Below, piece after piece: positions 11,616 to 24,040 of a stretch of 64,000 bases of DNA; positions within the stretch are counted from its first letter, which is position 1, and every line of letters begins with the position of its first letter. This DNA is from Carallia brachiata (taxonomy: Eukaryota; Streptophyta; Magnoliopsida; Malpighiales; Rhizophoraceae). Position numbers and translations under genes: made by a program. Below the pieces are notes generated by a model. That model saw only the letters and a program-made list of their open reading frames with translations, made no database searches and had not been told where the DNA came from. Location of the stretch: positions 11,273,432 through 11,337,431 of the forward strand of contig JADCRB010000068.1 in the NCBI GenBank assembly GCA_021464245.1, given 5' to 3'.

Positions 11616-14600
11616 TCAGCATAGAGCAGCTCCTTCCTCTATTATTCTAAGCATTTGGTGGACTGTTTCTGCTATGTCATCTACTGAAGTGAGTTGGCAT
11701 CCTTCTTCAAGCTGCATTAAAAAATGTTTAAATATTAGCTCAAAAATGGATTATTCCTTGAAACTATTAGCAAGGTCATATATATTTCTATAAGTAGGTA
11801 ACACCAAATATATGAAAGAAACAGGACCCTTTCTTGCCCATTAAAACTCTCCACACATCATACTGCATAATTGAGGACCACTCTCTCTATAATGACTTTA
11901 TCTCCATCACTTATTTTCTTATAGTGGGGTCCTCCTCTAAGAGTGCCATGTCTCCATTTTCCCAAATTTTTTGGTCCATGGAAAGCACAATGAGAGAGAG
12001 TGTTCTTAGACCCTTCTAATTATTATAGCATAACACAAAACTCAATTTTAGATCCCTTAGTTGCAATTCCAAGTTGATTTTACTGGTTCAAGTTGCTGGC
12101 AACCCAGATATGTTGTATGCTCTCGATAGTCACAAAAGAGACGCAATTCCTAGCCATAAAATCAATTACATTAAAACATGTAACATGTCCATAAATTATG
12201 TTAAGATGTGCTTGACTAGTCATCTATGGGACCTATAGGTTTAAAAAACTGTAGGTAAAGGAATGTTCTTAAATAAATATAGCACATGTGCACATACCTT
12301 GGCGCTGATTGAGTAAAGGACCAATGAGTCCATGGTGGTGACATTAATGTGCAGAACAGTAAGAAAAAGAGACTGAAATCCGGCAACCAACTTTGATAGC
12401 TGTCTGGGGCTCCTTCTTGAGAGAATCCTGAGGTTTGCATGGGTTTCAATCAAAGTGACCTCAATATCTGCTATTGCCACTTGAGTCTTTGATGTGTACT
12501 TGTTAGGCATTTGAGACCAAGCGAACTGAGGGTATACAAAAAACTGTGCAAATGGGGGTGGGGGAATGCTAGTGGTATCTTCAATGGGTCCTCTAAGTCC
12601 TTGTAATTGTTGGAACTTTTGAGCTTCAAGGGATTGCAAAAGGTGCTCTAGCTCCTTCACAAACTCTATAGCTCCACCCACTATGGAGGCCTGGTCACCC
12701 TACATTGGACAACTGTATCAATGTTGCTCACGGACAAATGTATCATTTAGAAGCTAGATGGTAAATTAATTTGGACTATACGTACACTGAAATTCTTTCC
12801 TGATAAGTGAATATAAATTGCATTGACCAAGCGAAAAATTATGTAATGTACAACTACAAGGACCAACAAAGAACGGAGTGATCTTTACTAGCAGTATTTC
12901 ACCCGAAAAATAGAACCGAAGATAAAATTTTGGTAACAAAATCTACGAGGACGCTACATTATCATGAATGATTAGTGTTTTTTTTTTTTTTTTGTTTTTG
13001 ATTGCAGGAGCTGTCATGAACTTGTCCTTCATACATGCTTGGTCGCTTGTTACATGATTACATATAACCAGAGTCGGTTGTTCCAATAATCGCTATCAAA
13101 TAAAATTTTAGAATTTTAAATTTACATAAAATTTAAGTTACTAAGTGAAGAAGTAGAAAACTATTATAAACTAAGTCAGATTTTGTATTTTATTAATATA
13201 AAATTTTATACTCCTTCTTGATACGTATTAGATCTGATTAATACGTGGTATAAGAAAACTGGACTGAAAGAATCAAACCACTTAATAACAAGTGCAAATA
13301 AGAAGATAAACTAAACTCTAATACTATCTCAAATAAAACTTCACATCCACCTAAAACCTCAAGTTAATAAATAAAAAAACTTCAAAATATTATAAATAAT
13401 GTCAAATTTTTACATTTTATCAAGGCGTTACCATTTACTTTTAACAATCACATTGACATTGGTTCACCTGCCTTCTAAGTTAGAATTCTCTATGGTTTTA
13501 TAGCTACCTATACTATCTATCTCAATCTAATGGTTCTATTGGCACGTGAAGAAGGTATTGTCCAAACTTGTCACAAAAAGAGAAAAGAGAGCAAAAAAAA
13601 AAAAGCAGAAGGCAGTGGTGGAGCCAACCTTTAGAGGAAAAATAAAGTGACTGGCTCCTGACTTTTTTCTGTCTTATTTTCTGTTCACTCAGTCTTGTAA
13701 CTACGAACTAAATATTGTTCAAAGAGTACGACATTTCCAAAACTCCATTTCACCGAGCAGGTATGCTAAATATAGGAGAATGCTTTGCACATGCACATCA
13801 TACAGATGACATAACATATGGGCGCACATCTATATCTATGTATAGAGCAGTGGCACAGTTGTGCCAAAATTGGTATATAAGGTTTGCATAATTTGCTTTA
13901 AACATTTGTTAGTAACAATATTATCGTTACAATTATAAGGGTTAAAGAAGTTTCTTTTATAATGATGGGAAATCTCTTTTAGATAAACTCCTCGTTCAGC
14001 AAGATTTCAAGTACGATAAAAGACAATATACCTATTATATAAAAGAGAAAAATGTTGGTGTCGAGAATTTTAACGCATTAATTGGTATCCGTAATGAATT
14101 AAGGTTGCAAGTTTTTGTCTTGATAATATTTGCAGTGAAGAAATAATAATTTTTAATTTTTATTATAAAATTTATTATTTATTATAAAAATTATCAATTT
14201 TCTCATTCATCACTAATTAAGATACTAAAATTCTACACATGTATTAGTGCTCTCTATACAAAATATGCATGTGTCAATGCGCATCAATTTGTTATCTCTG
14301 CAAAGGAAGTAGAAAGATTGAGAAAAGAAAGAATGGGAAACAAACCCTTTGCACATAAGATTCAGGCATGAGAGACCTCAGAACAGCAAGGTGTTCATTC
14401 ATCTGTTTTCGCCTATTCCTCTCAACAGCAATGTGGGTCATCCTCTGTGTCTCAGCTTCTTCTTTGTTTTTGCAAACTCTTGGCTTTCTTCTTCTTTTCT
14501 TCCTTGCTCCTTGTACGGCCAAACTCTGTCGCCGGTCCCCTCCTGCCGGTTCCCATCCCATTACACGCTTTTGTGGAGCCACAATCGAAGAGCTAGCCGC

Positions 14601-14759
14601 CACAGCACTTGCAATGTCTTGAGTTTTCAAGGCATTCTCCAGCAAAATGCTAGACTGTAGAGAGTCATCATCATGGGTGCTATATGGGGTTGCAGAAATT
14701 GTGTCATAGATAACGAAGCTGGAGAAGTCATTAGAAGATAGTGCTTCTAGTAGTGCCAT
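11616..14759 (-). CDS. BHLH71: bHLH71-like transcription factor (group Ia bHLH)
   Basis: Nuclear DNA-binding regulator of the group Ia bHLH family, which includes FAMA and the bHLH71/94/96 set. Exons read leftward are 14759-14346, 12699-12298 and 11711-11616, all with GT-AG introns in frame, giving 303 residues. The start is the ATG at 14759; the longer open frame begins with a TTG. The protein opens [15 protein letters not shown], close to the Arabidopsis bHLH71 N-terminus as I remember it. A basic stretch [12 protein letters not shown] follows, then the bHLH from about residue 107. H109, E113 and R117 form the E-box-reading triad. Helix 2 begins [18 protein letters not shown] on exon 2. The C-terminus carries the ACT-like fold typical of this group ([16 protein letters not shown]). 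Intron 1 is about 1.65 kb. A GA microsatellite (14961-14978) lies about 200 bp upstream of the start. The family assignment is firm; the bHLH71 orthology is likely. Confidence 0.9.
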
Positions 14760-16000
14760 TCCCTTTTGAATGCCGCCTGCCAACTTGGAAACCCCAAAAT
14801 CATTAACTAAGTTGCACTTCAGGGGAAACCCAATGCTTGAATTTATCTGCTGTGATTGTACTGCTTGGATAGACAGGAAGAGGCAGAAAGTACCTCTGCT
14901 AAGGAAGCAAATGTTTGTAAACTTAAACTTGTGAGCTTATAATTATACCAAGTTTGGTCGGGAGAGAGAGAGAGAGAGTAGTGCACGTGAGCGGCCAGAG
15001 GCAAGGTGCTGTGCTTTTCAACTAGCAAAAAGTGAGGGAAAAAGAATATGGCTTATCATCAGAAGGCGTTTGGGTGCATCTGATAAAAATTTATTATTAT
15101 TTAATTAATTAGAATTCTTAAATTTAAATTTTAAAAATGTATTTTATATTAAATTTTTATAGTAAAATTTTTGTCAATTTTTAAAATTTATCTGAATCAA
15201 CTTAATTTAATTAGACTAAAAAAAAGAATGAGGCTCACATACTTGTTTGGGTTCCTTTCCTCTCTCTCTCTTTCATACATGATGATGTCAAAAAAAAAAA
15301 AAAACTGGCACAGATTCAGCAACAGAGAGAGAGAGAGAGAGAGGGGGGGGGGGGGGAGAGACAGAGAAAGAGAGGTGGGGGGGGGTGGGGGTGGACCCAA
15401 ATCTGTATAGAAATATGCATAAAAACAACACAAGCAGCTGTATAAAAGCTACTCCTCACATTCAAATCTGTGTTGGGTTTTGCAGCAGAAGACTGGCTCT
15501 CACGTACCCTAGATTCCCATGAACATTATTCGGATGGGATATTGTTTTGAAGAAGCGCCTGCATGTGAATATATATATATAATCCGATTGAAACAAATGG
15601 GTAACTTTTTAAAATAATAGTGATATTTATTATAGTAAAAAAATATGAAGAGATGCATTTTTACTTTAATTATAAAAAAATATTATTATAATTTTAAAAA
15701 TCATACGTTTATTTTAATTGAACAAATATTGAAAACAGAAAAAATTCACCATTTGTAATTTTTTCTTATATATATTACTTACATGTGTTTGACAACCCAC
15801 GTCAAGTTATACGTGTCAGGGTTGTTGTGTCTCAACTCTGTGTGGGTGCTCATTAATCTTTCATGATCTCATCCGAGCCGTTAATCATCCAACTGATCAT
15901 GGTCATTGTCAATCCAGCGGCATGTATGCAAGATAGATTTGATATATAACCGTGATGATGATACATAAAACTTTAGAGCTAAAGGAATCTTATAATTCAA
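14760..16000. other. Upstream flank of the bHLH gene
   Basis: Contains a (GA)n tract at 14961-14978, a GTGCACGTGA site near 14981, an AT-rich stretch at 15080-15230 with weakly mirrored ends, and the purine tract at 15.32-15.39 kb. No separate gene is seen. Confidence 0.5.
15324..15394 (+). repeat. (GA)n microsatellite followed by long G tracts
   Basis: About ten GA repeats run directly into roughly 14 consecutive G. After GAGAGACAGAGAAAGAGAGG come further G runs separated by single T bases. The plus strand has ample runs for a G-quadruplex. It lies about 565 bp upstream of the bHLH71-like start codon. Confidence 0.85.
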
Positions 16001-16144
16001 GGACAGTTTAAGTGTAATAAATAATTAATTTTAAATAATAATATTTATATTTTATTTAATAATAATTTAATATTTAAAGATTTTATTACATAAAATATGA
16101 GTATTATTATTTAAAATTAACTATTTATTATATTTAAGTTATTC
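16001..16144. repeat. Small foldback element with TTCAA flanks
   Basis: Arms of about 55 bp pair as imperfect inverted repeats. Both contain a TTAATTTTAAATAATAATA block on opposite strands and meet around 16060-16088. TTCAA sits immediately outside both ends (15996-16000 and 16145-16149), consistent with a 5-bp target-site duplication. No coding capacity; a MITE is the likely interpretation. Confidence 0.6.
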
Positions 16145-17009
16145 TTCAACATTAAATCCTCTTACTCCAAATTAAAGTGGTTGTATATATAGTTCGATTG
16201 TATGATTGTTAAAACTGTAACGGAAAATGTTCTTAGTCATACAAATTGATCATATTGTAATAGTAAGTATTTTTTTATAATTATAATAATAAAATGTGTA
16301 ATAAAAAATATAATTATTTTTTAATTTATATTTTATTATTACGGTTATAAAAAATTTACTTTTTATTATAATATAATTAGTGTACTACATTAATTTTTTG
16401 TATACCTATATAATGTTCCCAGTTAGTAAATGCTAAACGGGCTGCTAATGCAACTAGCACGTGGTGAAGTAAAACCATGAAGTAAAAGATTTGATTCATG
16501 ATATTTTTTAAATAATAATGTGTATAATATATATCACGAAATATTTTAAAGTCAATTAACTTATTTAATATTATTAAATAAAAAAAAAAATTATTATATA
16601 CGTAAGAGATGAAATATTTTATAATACATATTTCGATGTAATTGTCATCATTCATATTTTTTACATATTAAATAATTTCCGAAGAAATTGGTGTCATTGC
16701 ATGATAAGTAGCTGTTGCCACGGTTATTTTTGTGAATACTCGAGCTTCTATGTATCCATATATAGATTTATTAAGAAGCCAGCATCGCACCTCTTAGAAA
16801 GTTAATAGCCATGAAGAACCGGACACCACCCATTTGTTAACATGGAAAACACTAGCTATCGGGTCCCTTTATATGGCATGTTGTTACAAAGCCTAGTGGC
16901 AAGGGCACCAAAAGTAGGAAGATTGTGCTTGTGATTTCAGAGACTGAACACTGCATTGGGAACCTAAATATTGTTTGCAGAAAATTTTCTCAATTTCCAT
17001 CGTTCAACG

Positions 17010-17503
17010 GGATACTAATATTTTTAACTTTAAATTTTTAAATTTTCTTATATTTTAATTTTAAATTTTTTGATATTTTATTTAAATTCTAAATCTTTTA
17101 ATTTTTTTCTAAATCAGTCTTTCTATTTACTAAAAGTGATCAATTTACTAAAAAATAATTTTAATTTTACAAAAAATTATTTTAAAAAAATTAAATATAT
17201 GAATTAAATATATTTTCTATAAAAAAATTGTGCATATTACCAATTTAATTCATATATTTGTTAATTAAAAAATATTTAATGAATATATTTTATTGATAAA
17301 AAAATATTTAATTCATATATTTAACTTTTTTAATTAATTTTTATTAAATTAAACTCATTTATTAATCGATTGACCACTTTTTGTAATTTAAAAGACTAAT
17401 ATAGTATGAAATCAAAAAATTTAGAACTCAAATGAAATGTCAAAAAAATTTAGAATTCAAATATAAAAAAATTTAAAGGTTTAAAACTAAAAATATTAAT
17501 ATT
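17010..17503. repeat. Long foldback element (MITE-like)
   Basis: The left arm begins GGGATACTAATATTTTTAAC. The reverse complement of the right end reads GAGAAATATTAATATTTTTA. Both arms then carry TTTAAATTTTT, ATTTYATTTRA and a pair of blocks resembling CAGTCTTTCTA and TTAGTCTTTTA. The total is about 490 bp and AT-rich. It has the same architecture as the element at 46.8 kb. No clear target duplication was found. Confidence 0.55.
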
Positions 17504-18134
17504 TCTCATCTAACCTAACCATTGGAAAACCCGATTTGAGACCAATGTATATTTTACAATAACTGAAAAAAAAAAAACAAAGAAAATCAACCATTGGTAA
17601 TCCCAAATATCCAAAATTGAAAACATCAAACTCAGATACGGCGAATCCAAAATTGTTGATAATTTGACTACTACAACAGTACAACTTGATTAACAAGAAT
17701 AACCTGAATCTAAAAATTCAAAATTCAACTAACTTCAACTTTTAGAAATCAAAACTAATAACAACCCTAGAAATTCTAAACTAAAATCAACTTAAAATTT
17801 TAATAAAAATCTCAAATTTTGGACATTTTTATTGTTAGGAGTTGGAGTTCAAAATTCTGTTGAATTCTGTTTGCTATCATTTTTGTTGCAGTGAACAAAT
17901 GCGGGTGACAGCAGCATCTAACGGAGGCTTTAAGATTCATTCCTAGCCGTTTGATGGCCCTTACCGTGCCCGTTAAGTGCACCGTTATTAGTGTCAGTAA
18001 GATTAGTTAAACGATGCGTTGAGCACCAAGTTTATTAGAGAATTGTTTAGCTGCTTATGAAGTAATAAGTGCCACATGTACAAGTGGGACTGGAGGCACA
18101 GAAAGTGAGGACAGATTAACAGAAATAGGAAGGG

Positions 18135-18500
18135 TTAACACAAAAAAAAAATTACTAATTTTATGTAAAATAGTAAATTTAATATTAATTTTAAAAAATA
18201 ATTATTTTTTTATAATTTTTTCTTAAGAAATTTATTATGCTAATTTTTTATAAACAAAATCTGTTTATTTCGACGGCATTTTCATAAAAATTTGTCTATA
18301 TCTCAATAGTATGACAATCATATACGTTTATATCTAGTGACGCGAATGATTGTCACGTCATCGAAATAAATAAATTTTATTTAAAAAATATCACATTGTA
18401 TTATATTTGTTAAAAAAAATTTAAAAATAATAAAATTTTTTAAAATTAATATTAAATTTATTACTTCACATAAAATTGAAATTTTTTTTTTACGTTTTAA
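18135..18500. repeat. Foldback element with nested inner palindrome
   Basis: Long inverted repeats of about 100-130 bp form the arms. Both strands carry TAAATTTAATATTAATTTT and an ATTTATTTCGAYG-type inner block. The centre has a second inverted pair, TATGACAATCAT near 18309 against ATGATTGTCACG near 18347. No coding capacity is seen. The size of about 366 bp fits a miniature inverted-repeat transposon. Confidence 0.6.
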
Positions 18501-21253
18501 GTATATTAATCCAAATGACAAACATACTTCTCTCTTTAATTTCTCTCTCTCTCTCTCTCGATCTCTGAATATTCTCAATCCAAAACCTAAATTCGTTAAG
18601 ATGGACCCCCTGGAGCTTGACATTTGGTGTCAAAGCAGGAAGATCTGGTATCAATACAACAAACTGGCTAGAAAGGCAAAAATAGCAGTTTCTTTAAAGC
18701 CATCTATGGAGTACGCAGCGTGAAGGCTCGAAGGATAATTCTTCTCTTAAACAAATTGTTGAAATTCTTTCTTAGAAATTGATGGAATTCTTGGAACATG
18801 GTAAGAGTTCTGACCCAGATTCAAATGCTGATGGGAATTTTACGTAGACCCAAATCGAATTGGGGATTAGTCGGGCATCTTGCCACCGTCAAAAGAATTT
18901 GCTTCCAAGGATGCCGATTCCGTATCTGGGAAGTTTGGATCTGGGGATGGTAGCGAGGGTTGGAGTCTTAAATTGTGTTTGTGAGAGAGAGAGAAAACAA
19001 GAACAAACAGAAAGTAAGAGGATTAAAAATAAATTATTATATTTAAAAAGTATAAAAAATAATTTTTTTATTTTTTTAAATTTTTAAGATTAATTTTTTT
19101 AAAAAATTATTGATTTTCTTATTAAATTTATTAAATAATTTAATTATTTTTTATATAATTTAAAAATTATAATTTTATTTAAATAAAATGTTTAAATAAA
19201 ATTTATTATAAAAAATAAAATTATTATTTTAATATATTTTATTTTTTTCTCCTTCATTTTTTATTATTTTTTAAATAAAAAAATTTATAATTTTTTTCTC
19301 TCTCTCTCATCACTTCTTTTAAATATAAAAAAATATAAAAAATACTCTTTTTCTATAACAATCATCTCTCTTATATTTCCTTGCCTCTCTTACTTCTCTT
19401 TTCAGAATTTCATTTAAACACAGTTTACTTACCATACATTGAGGGTAAATGGGTAATAACTCAAATGTGGCCAATGAGGCAAATGTTGAAATGACGGAAT
19501 ACAAAAACAACCATAGCCTTATCCGATGATGATGATGAGGAGGATGGCTGATGTAGGTGGGATGGTCGACCTTGGACCATACCTTGGACCATGGTCCAAA
19601 CTGTCAGAACTTGAAGAGAATCCATGCGATCATCAGCTTCCCTTTCTACCAACATTTTCACCCTAGCTTGCAATCAATCCAAACTCTGCTTTCGGCTCAA
19701 TGTTTCACTCATTTACTTTCCCAAACTAATACGAATAGCTCGTACTTCTTTTACCTTGTTCCTCTCGCCCTCCAATGTCCTCCTATACAACAAAAGGCAA
19801 GACATTTTGTTCCTAGAGTGCGCTTTGGCTGCCCGAAAAAATCAGCCCTAAAACTTGTCTTTACAGTAACAATACTGTAATTTTTATTAAAAATATACAT
19901 ATTTTAAATAACAAAAAATTAAGTGATAAAATTTTGTTATTAAAAATATAAATATTATTACTAAAATTTAATATTTGTTACTTTCTGTACACCTATCGAG
20001 CTAAAAAATCATTGGGCACTCTAACTTTTCCCTTGTTCCTAATGTGAGGAAAAGAGATCGACAGAACACGTGCACATCTAAGTGAGAGATGTTGATTGTG
20101 TGCACATCCATGTGCAAGCAAAAGGAAGTGGCCGATATGTAATGTGACATTGGAACCATTTGGCCACCATGATCCATGCGAAAAATAAGCATGGTTCGAG
20201 AACGATATCACCCGTTAATTGCCCATCCAACAAACAACTAATTCAAGTAACAGAAATTTCTGTTTTAAGTCAAAATGTCGCATGGACGAAGCATCAACAC
20301 GATGTCTCTGTAGCAATAAGAAACTCTTGCTGTCTTAATAAACTGCCTAAACAAGAATGCATGTACAGAAAACAAGCATTACCAAAATTTCAACCTAACA
20401 CCATATAAATCAGCTAGCCCCCTAGTAACGGATAACATATAAGTAAAAACGTACACACGATGAGCAGTGACAAGGGCAGTGGCGGATCCAGAAAATTTTG
20501 TCGAGAGAGACAAAGTTTACATCTAATCTAATCTAATTTAATTACGATATTATAAAGAAAGCTTTCCCCTAACTCATAATTAACTATATTTTTTTCACCA
20601 CATAAAGTTCACAAACCAATGTAGTTTTAATTTGGCACAAGGAGTTTCATTATGTTTCAAGAATATCAGTTAGACTTTATCAATAGTCATACATCGTTAT
20701 AGGTGATGAGGTTAAGTTTTTCCTTGTTTTCTTTAGCAAAATGTAGAAACTAATGATGTTCTAAATGAAAGCACTTACTCCTTTATACTAATTAAATAGC
20801 TATTGTTCGAAATGAAAGCACTCATCTGCATAAGCCTTTATATTTCCATATAAAATTTATCTTACAATTCTGTTAAAGATTAACCTGATAGTGGGATTTA
20901 GGTAACTGTTGCTCTAAATGAGACATTAAGAAATTGGTTGCTCAATTGCACTTGTAACAGCAAAAAAAACTCCCTTCCTATTGAATTAATGTTTCCAAAA
21001 TTAAATCCGGATGACGTTAATTTGGTAAACACTGGTGTGGGAGAGTTTGCTGGAGCATGAAAGGAAGTGCTTTTAATCTAATTCGATACAAATGCTCTGC
21101 CAATTTATTCAGGAAAATTGTTACATGGTTGCTCTTTTTTGGCCTACAAATTAAGGGAATGAAGAAAAACTCTGCCACTTGTTATGGCATCCAAAAACGC
21201 GATTTGTGTTGAGAGAGCTAAAGAAATTGCTTGTTGGGATTGAGAACCAATCA
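18501..21253. other. Intergenic DNA between foldbacks and the fucosyltransferase gene
   Basis: Holds a CT microsatellite at about 18543-18559, a TGGTGTCAAAGCAGG motif at about 18625 and an AT-rich section at 19.0-19.35 kb. A decayed coding-like stretch at 19.56-19.79 kb is listed separately. The region 20.0-21.2 kb is the probable promoter of the downstream gene; no other exon is recognised. Confidence 0.5.
19560..19793 (-). other. Decayed coding-like fragment of unknown family
   Basis: Read on the minus strand, one frame gives protein-like text such as RRTLEGERNKVKEVRAIRI and QARVKMLVEREADDRMDSLQ. It is interrupted by in-frame TAA and TGA codons. The charged, heptad-like composition suggests a lost coiled-coil or gag-like segment. 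I recognise no family. It could also be chance. Confidence 0.2.
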
Positions 21254-23293
21254 ATGTATGACATGGAAAGATCCTCTGTTTTATTCAAGAATTACACCTT
21301 CTTCAAGAACTTCAACTTGTGCCTACATAGTAGAGTCCACTGCATTAGATTCACATTAATTTTGGTGGGAATTTTTATAGCCTTCACACTTTCATACTTG
21401 TACTCAATCACCTTCCCAAATACAAACTCCAATCAGGATGAAACATATGCCAAAGCTATGAGATTGAGAGAAAAATCTACACTTGTAGCCACTTCTTCAG
21501 GTGATGGTAAGACTCAATTTGTTTGTCTCTAGTTCTTTAATTTTGATTTTTTTTTTTAATTTTCCTGTTGAAACCATTGTCATTTAGTTTGTTTGTTGTA
21601 TGTGTTATTACACATCATTTGGTCCTCGAAAGTTTTGCCTTTCCCATCTCTTTATAGTGGCTGAAACGTTTTTATTGTAAGCCTAATCAATGTGACTATA
21701 AATAATTCAATCTTTATGTTAAAGCTATTAGATTGGCTCTTTGACAAAAGGATGAGCATAACATATCCATCGATTAATATTGTTCTCATGGATTTGTATA
21801 TACCACTTAGCTTTTACAATAGCTCAATTGGTATCCACAAGCTCATTCTTTCTTATTTTGAATTCCAATTTCCAGCTTCAGGAATCAGTTCTTCTCATGA
21901 AACTAGCCTGGCTGTGGACAAACTGCTTGGAGGACTGCTTGCCCCGGGATTTGATGAAGAATCATGCATGAGCAGGTACCAATCTTACTTGTATCACAAA
22001 ACTTCATCCCATAAGCCTTCTCCCTACCTTGTTTCCAAGCTGCGCCAATACGAAGATCGGCATAGAACTTGCGGCCCTTATACTGTGTCCTTCAATGAAA
22101 CCCTGGAAGAAGCAGTGAATTTTGTCGGTCATAGCTCCGGAAGCACCAAGAAAAAAGGGTGTAAATACATAATCTGGATAGGCTCAGGTGGCCTTGGAAA
22201 CAGGATAATGAGCATTGCTTCTATGTTTCTTTATGCTGTCCTCACAGACCGGATTCTACTAGTTAATCAAGGAAGTGACATGGCCAATTTATTCTGTGAG
22301 CCATTTCCAAACACATCATGGTTATTGCCTGCAGACTTTTCGCTCATAAGTCAGCGCGTACTTGATAGATTTCGTTTGCAGAAAGTAGATGGGAACATTT
22401 CCTTGACGATATCACGACCGTCATTTATATTTATGAATTTAGTATATGATTCTGATGTTGATCCTGATGAGCAATTTTACAGGGATGAAACTCAAGTGTT
22501 CCTCCGAAAAACACCTTGGATTGCTCTGAAATCAGAACAGTACTTTGTCCCTTCTTTTTTCCTGATCCAATCTTTCAAGCAAGAGCTTGAGGGATTGTTC
22601 CCTGACAAGGAGACTATTTTCCATCACCTGGTTCGTTACCTTTTTCTACCTTCAAATCAAGTTTGGGGAGAAATCATAAGGTTCTACCAATCTTACATGG
22701 CAAAAGCAGATGAGCGAATCGGTCTTCAAGTGAGATTGTTTGGTCCAACTGACAATTTCATCAATCAGATTTTAGCCTGTACTGAGAAGGAAAACCTGCT
22801 GCCGAAGGTCGCAGACAAAAAATATATGACTCCACCGCACAAAAACCAGACATCAAAAGCCATTGTAGTGGTTTCCCTGTACTCCTTGTACTATGAACAT
22901 ATCAGGAATATGTATTTGATGAAGCCAACTGTGAATGGCGAGGTGGTTGGGGTCTACCAGCCAAGCCATGAAGAATATCAGCACTTTAATGACAGCAGGC
23001 ACAACCTGAAGGCGTGGGCAGACATGTACATTTTGAGCTTGAGTGATGTTCTAGTGACCTGCCCTTGGTCCACTTTCGGGTACGTGGCTCAAGGCCTTGC
23101 AGGGGTGAAGCCATGGATTCTGAGCATGCCTCTTAGACATAAGATCCCTGAGCCGGCCTGTCAGCGAGCCATTTCCATGGAACCTTGTTTCTTGGTGTTC
23201 CCTAATTATGATCCAAAATCGCTTGGTCCTCATATCAGGAATTGCGAGGACAATAAATTGGGACTCAAGCTGGTTAACGAGCATCATTCATGA
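21254..23293 (+). CDS. Galactoside 2-alpha-L-fucosyltransferase (GT37, FUT1 family)
   Basis: Golgi type II membrane enzyme of family GT37, which transfers fucose from GDP-fucose in alpha-1,2 linkage to galactose on xyloglucan or arabinogalactan side chains. Two exons, 21254-21506 and 21876-23293, join through a GATG/GTAAGA donor and a TTTCCAG acceptor to give 556 residues, near the family's usual 550-560. The start is the first in-frame ATG; the longer open frame begins with a TTG. A single membrane segment lies at about residues 31-50. Then come the family's DEESCMSRYQSYLYHK block, the GSGGLGNRIMSIASMFLYA block, and the GDP-fucose motif ERIGLQVRLF with its conserved Arg at about 371. The C-terminal domain has STFGYVAQGLAGVKPWIL and a Cys pair in PACQRAISMEPC. 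All usual motifs are present and the frame is intact. Family members differ in acceptor, so I assign no paralogue number. Confidence 0.93.
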
Positions 23294-23937
23294 GTGGAGT
23301 GATTGGCTTCGCTGTTACTGGGATTGGGGTTAACAGTTAAACAGATTTCACGTGCAATTCAATATTGATGGCCTTATGATTACAATTATTCCTTAATTTT
23401 CTGCAAAAAAAAAAAAAAAAAAAAAACAAACAAGCCTCTAATCTGTTTCCCTGATGGAATATCAAGTCCCTCTGGTTGCTTCAGTGACTTTCGCAACATG
23501 GTTCTGCAAACATGCTCTGGATGTTATAGTGGCGTTATCCACAAAAGCTAATAAAATGGCTTGCCAGTTCTTTGTTGCTTTGTAGAATACTGTCAACATA
23601 CACCAATCTTTGTACCAATTCCCACTAGCATCAACCCAATTTGAAGGCAAATTGTCTAGAGGTAGCTGAAAGTTGACATCTTAAAGTACAAATTTTGAGC
23701 GTGTACTTGGGATAACTCGAGATACAGGGGATCAATGGGCGACTTGGAATAAGATATCCGTAAACGTAAATGGCAATACTTTTTTTTTTTAGTATGAATC
23801 AATTAACTATATAAAGTAAGTAGTTTTTTATTCTCATTTCTTTTTAGTGTTGTTAATACAGAAATAGAAGAAGCATAGAAAATATCGAAAACAATTTGCT
23901 TGCGTGTGAATTTGGATTATGTTGATGACTTAGACCG

Positions 23938-24040
23938 AAATTTGGACAAATTAAGAGTTACTGATCAATAGTTACTGACTCATATTTGGACAAAATAAGA
24001 GTTATTGGCCCATATTTGGACAAAATAAGAGTTACTTGCC
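23938..24040 (+). repeat. 30-bp tandem repeat
   Basis: Two nearly identical 30-bp units beginning CATATTTGGACAAAATAAGA lie at 23981-24010 and 24011-24040. A longer diverged unit beginning AAATTTGGACAAATTAAGAG precedes them. Confidence 0.8.

Noticed and set aside
14349..14660. Plus-strand frames of 84-103 codons over bHLH exon 1
   Set aside because: Antisense shadows of a well-supported, frame-consistent bHLH exon.
21692..21875. In-frame open sequence before fucosyltransferase exon 2
   Set aside because: It is intronic: a strong GT donor ends exon 1 and TTTCCAG precedes exon 2. The upstream text does not resemble the family.
23462..23650. 62-codon minus-strand frame beyond the fucosyltransferase stop
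   Set aside because: No family resemblance and no splice-linked partner. It probably lies in or near the 3' untranslated region.
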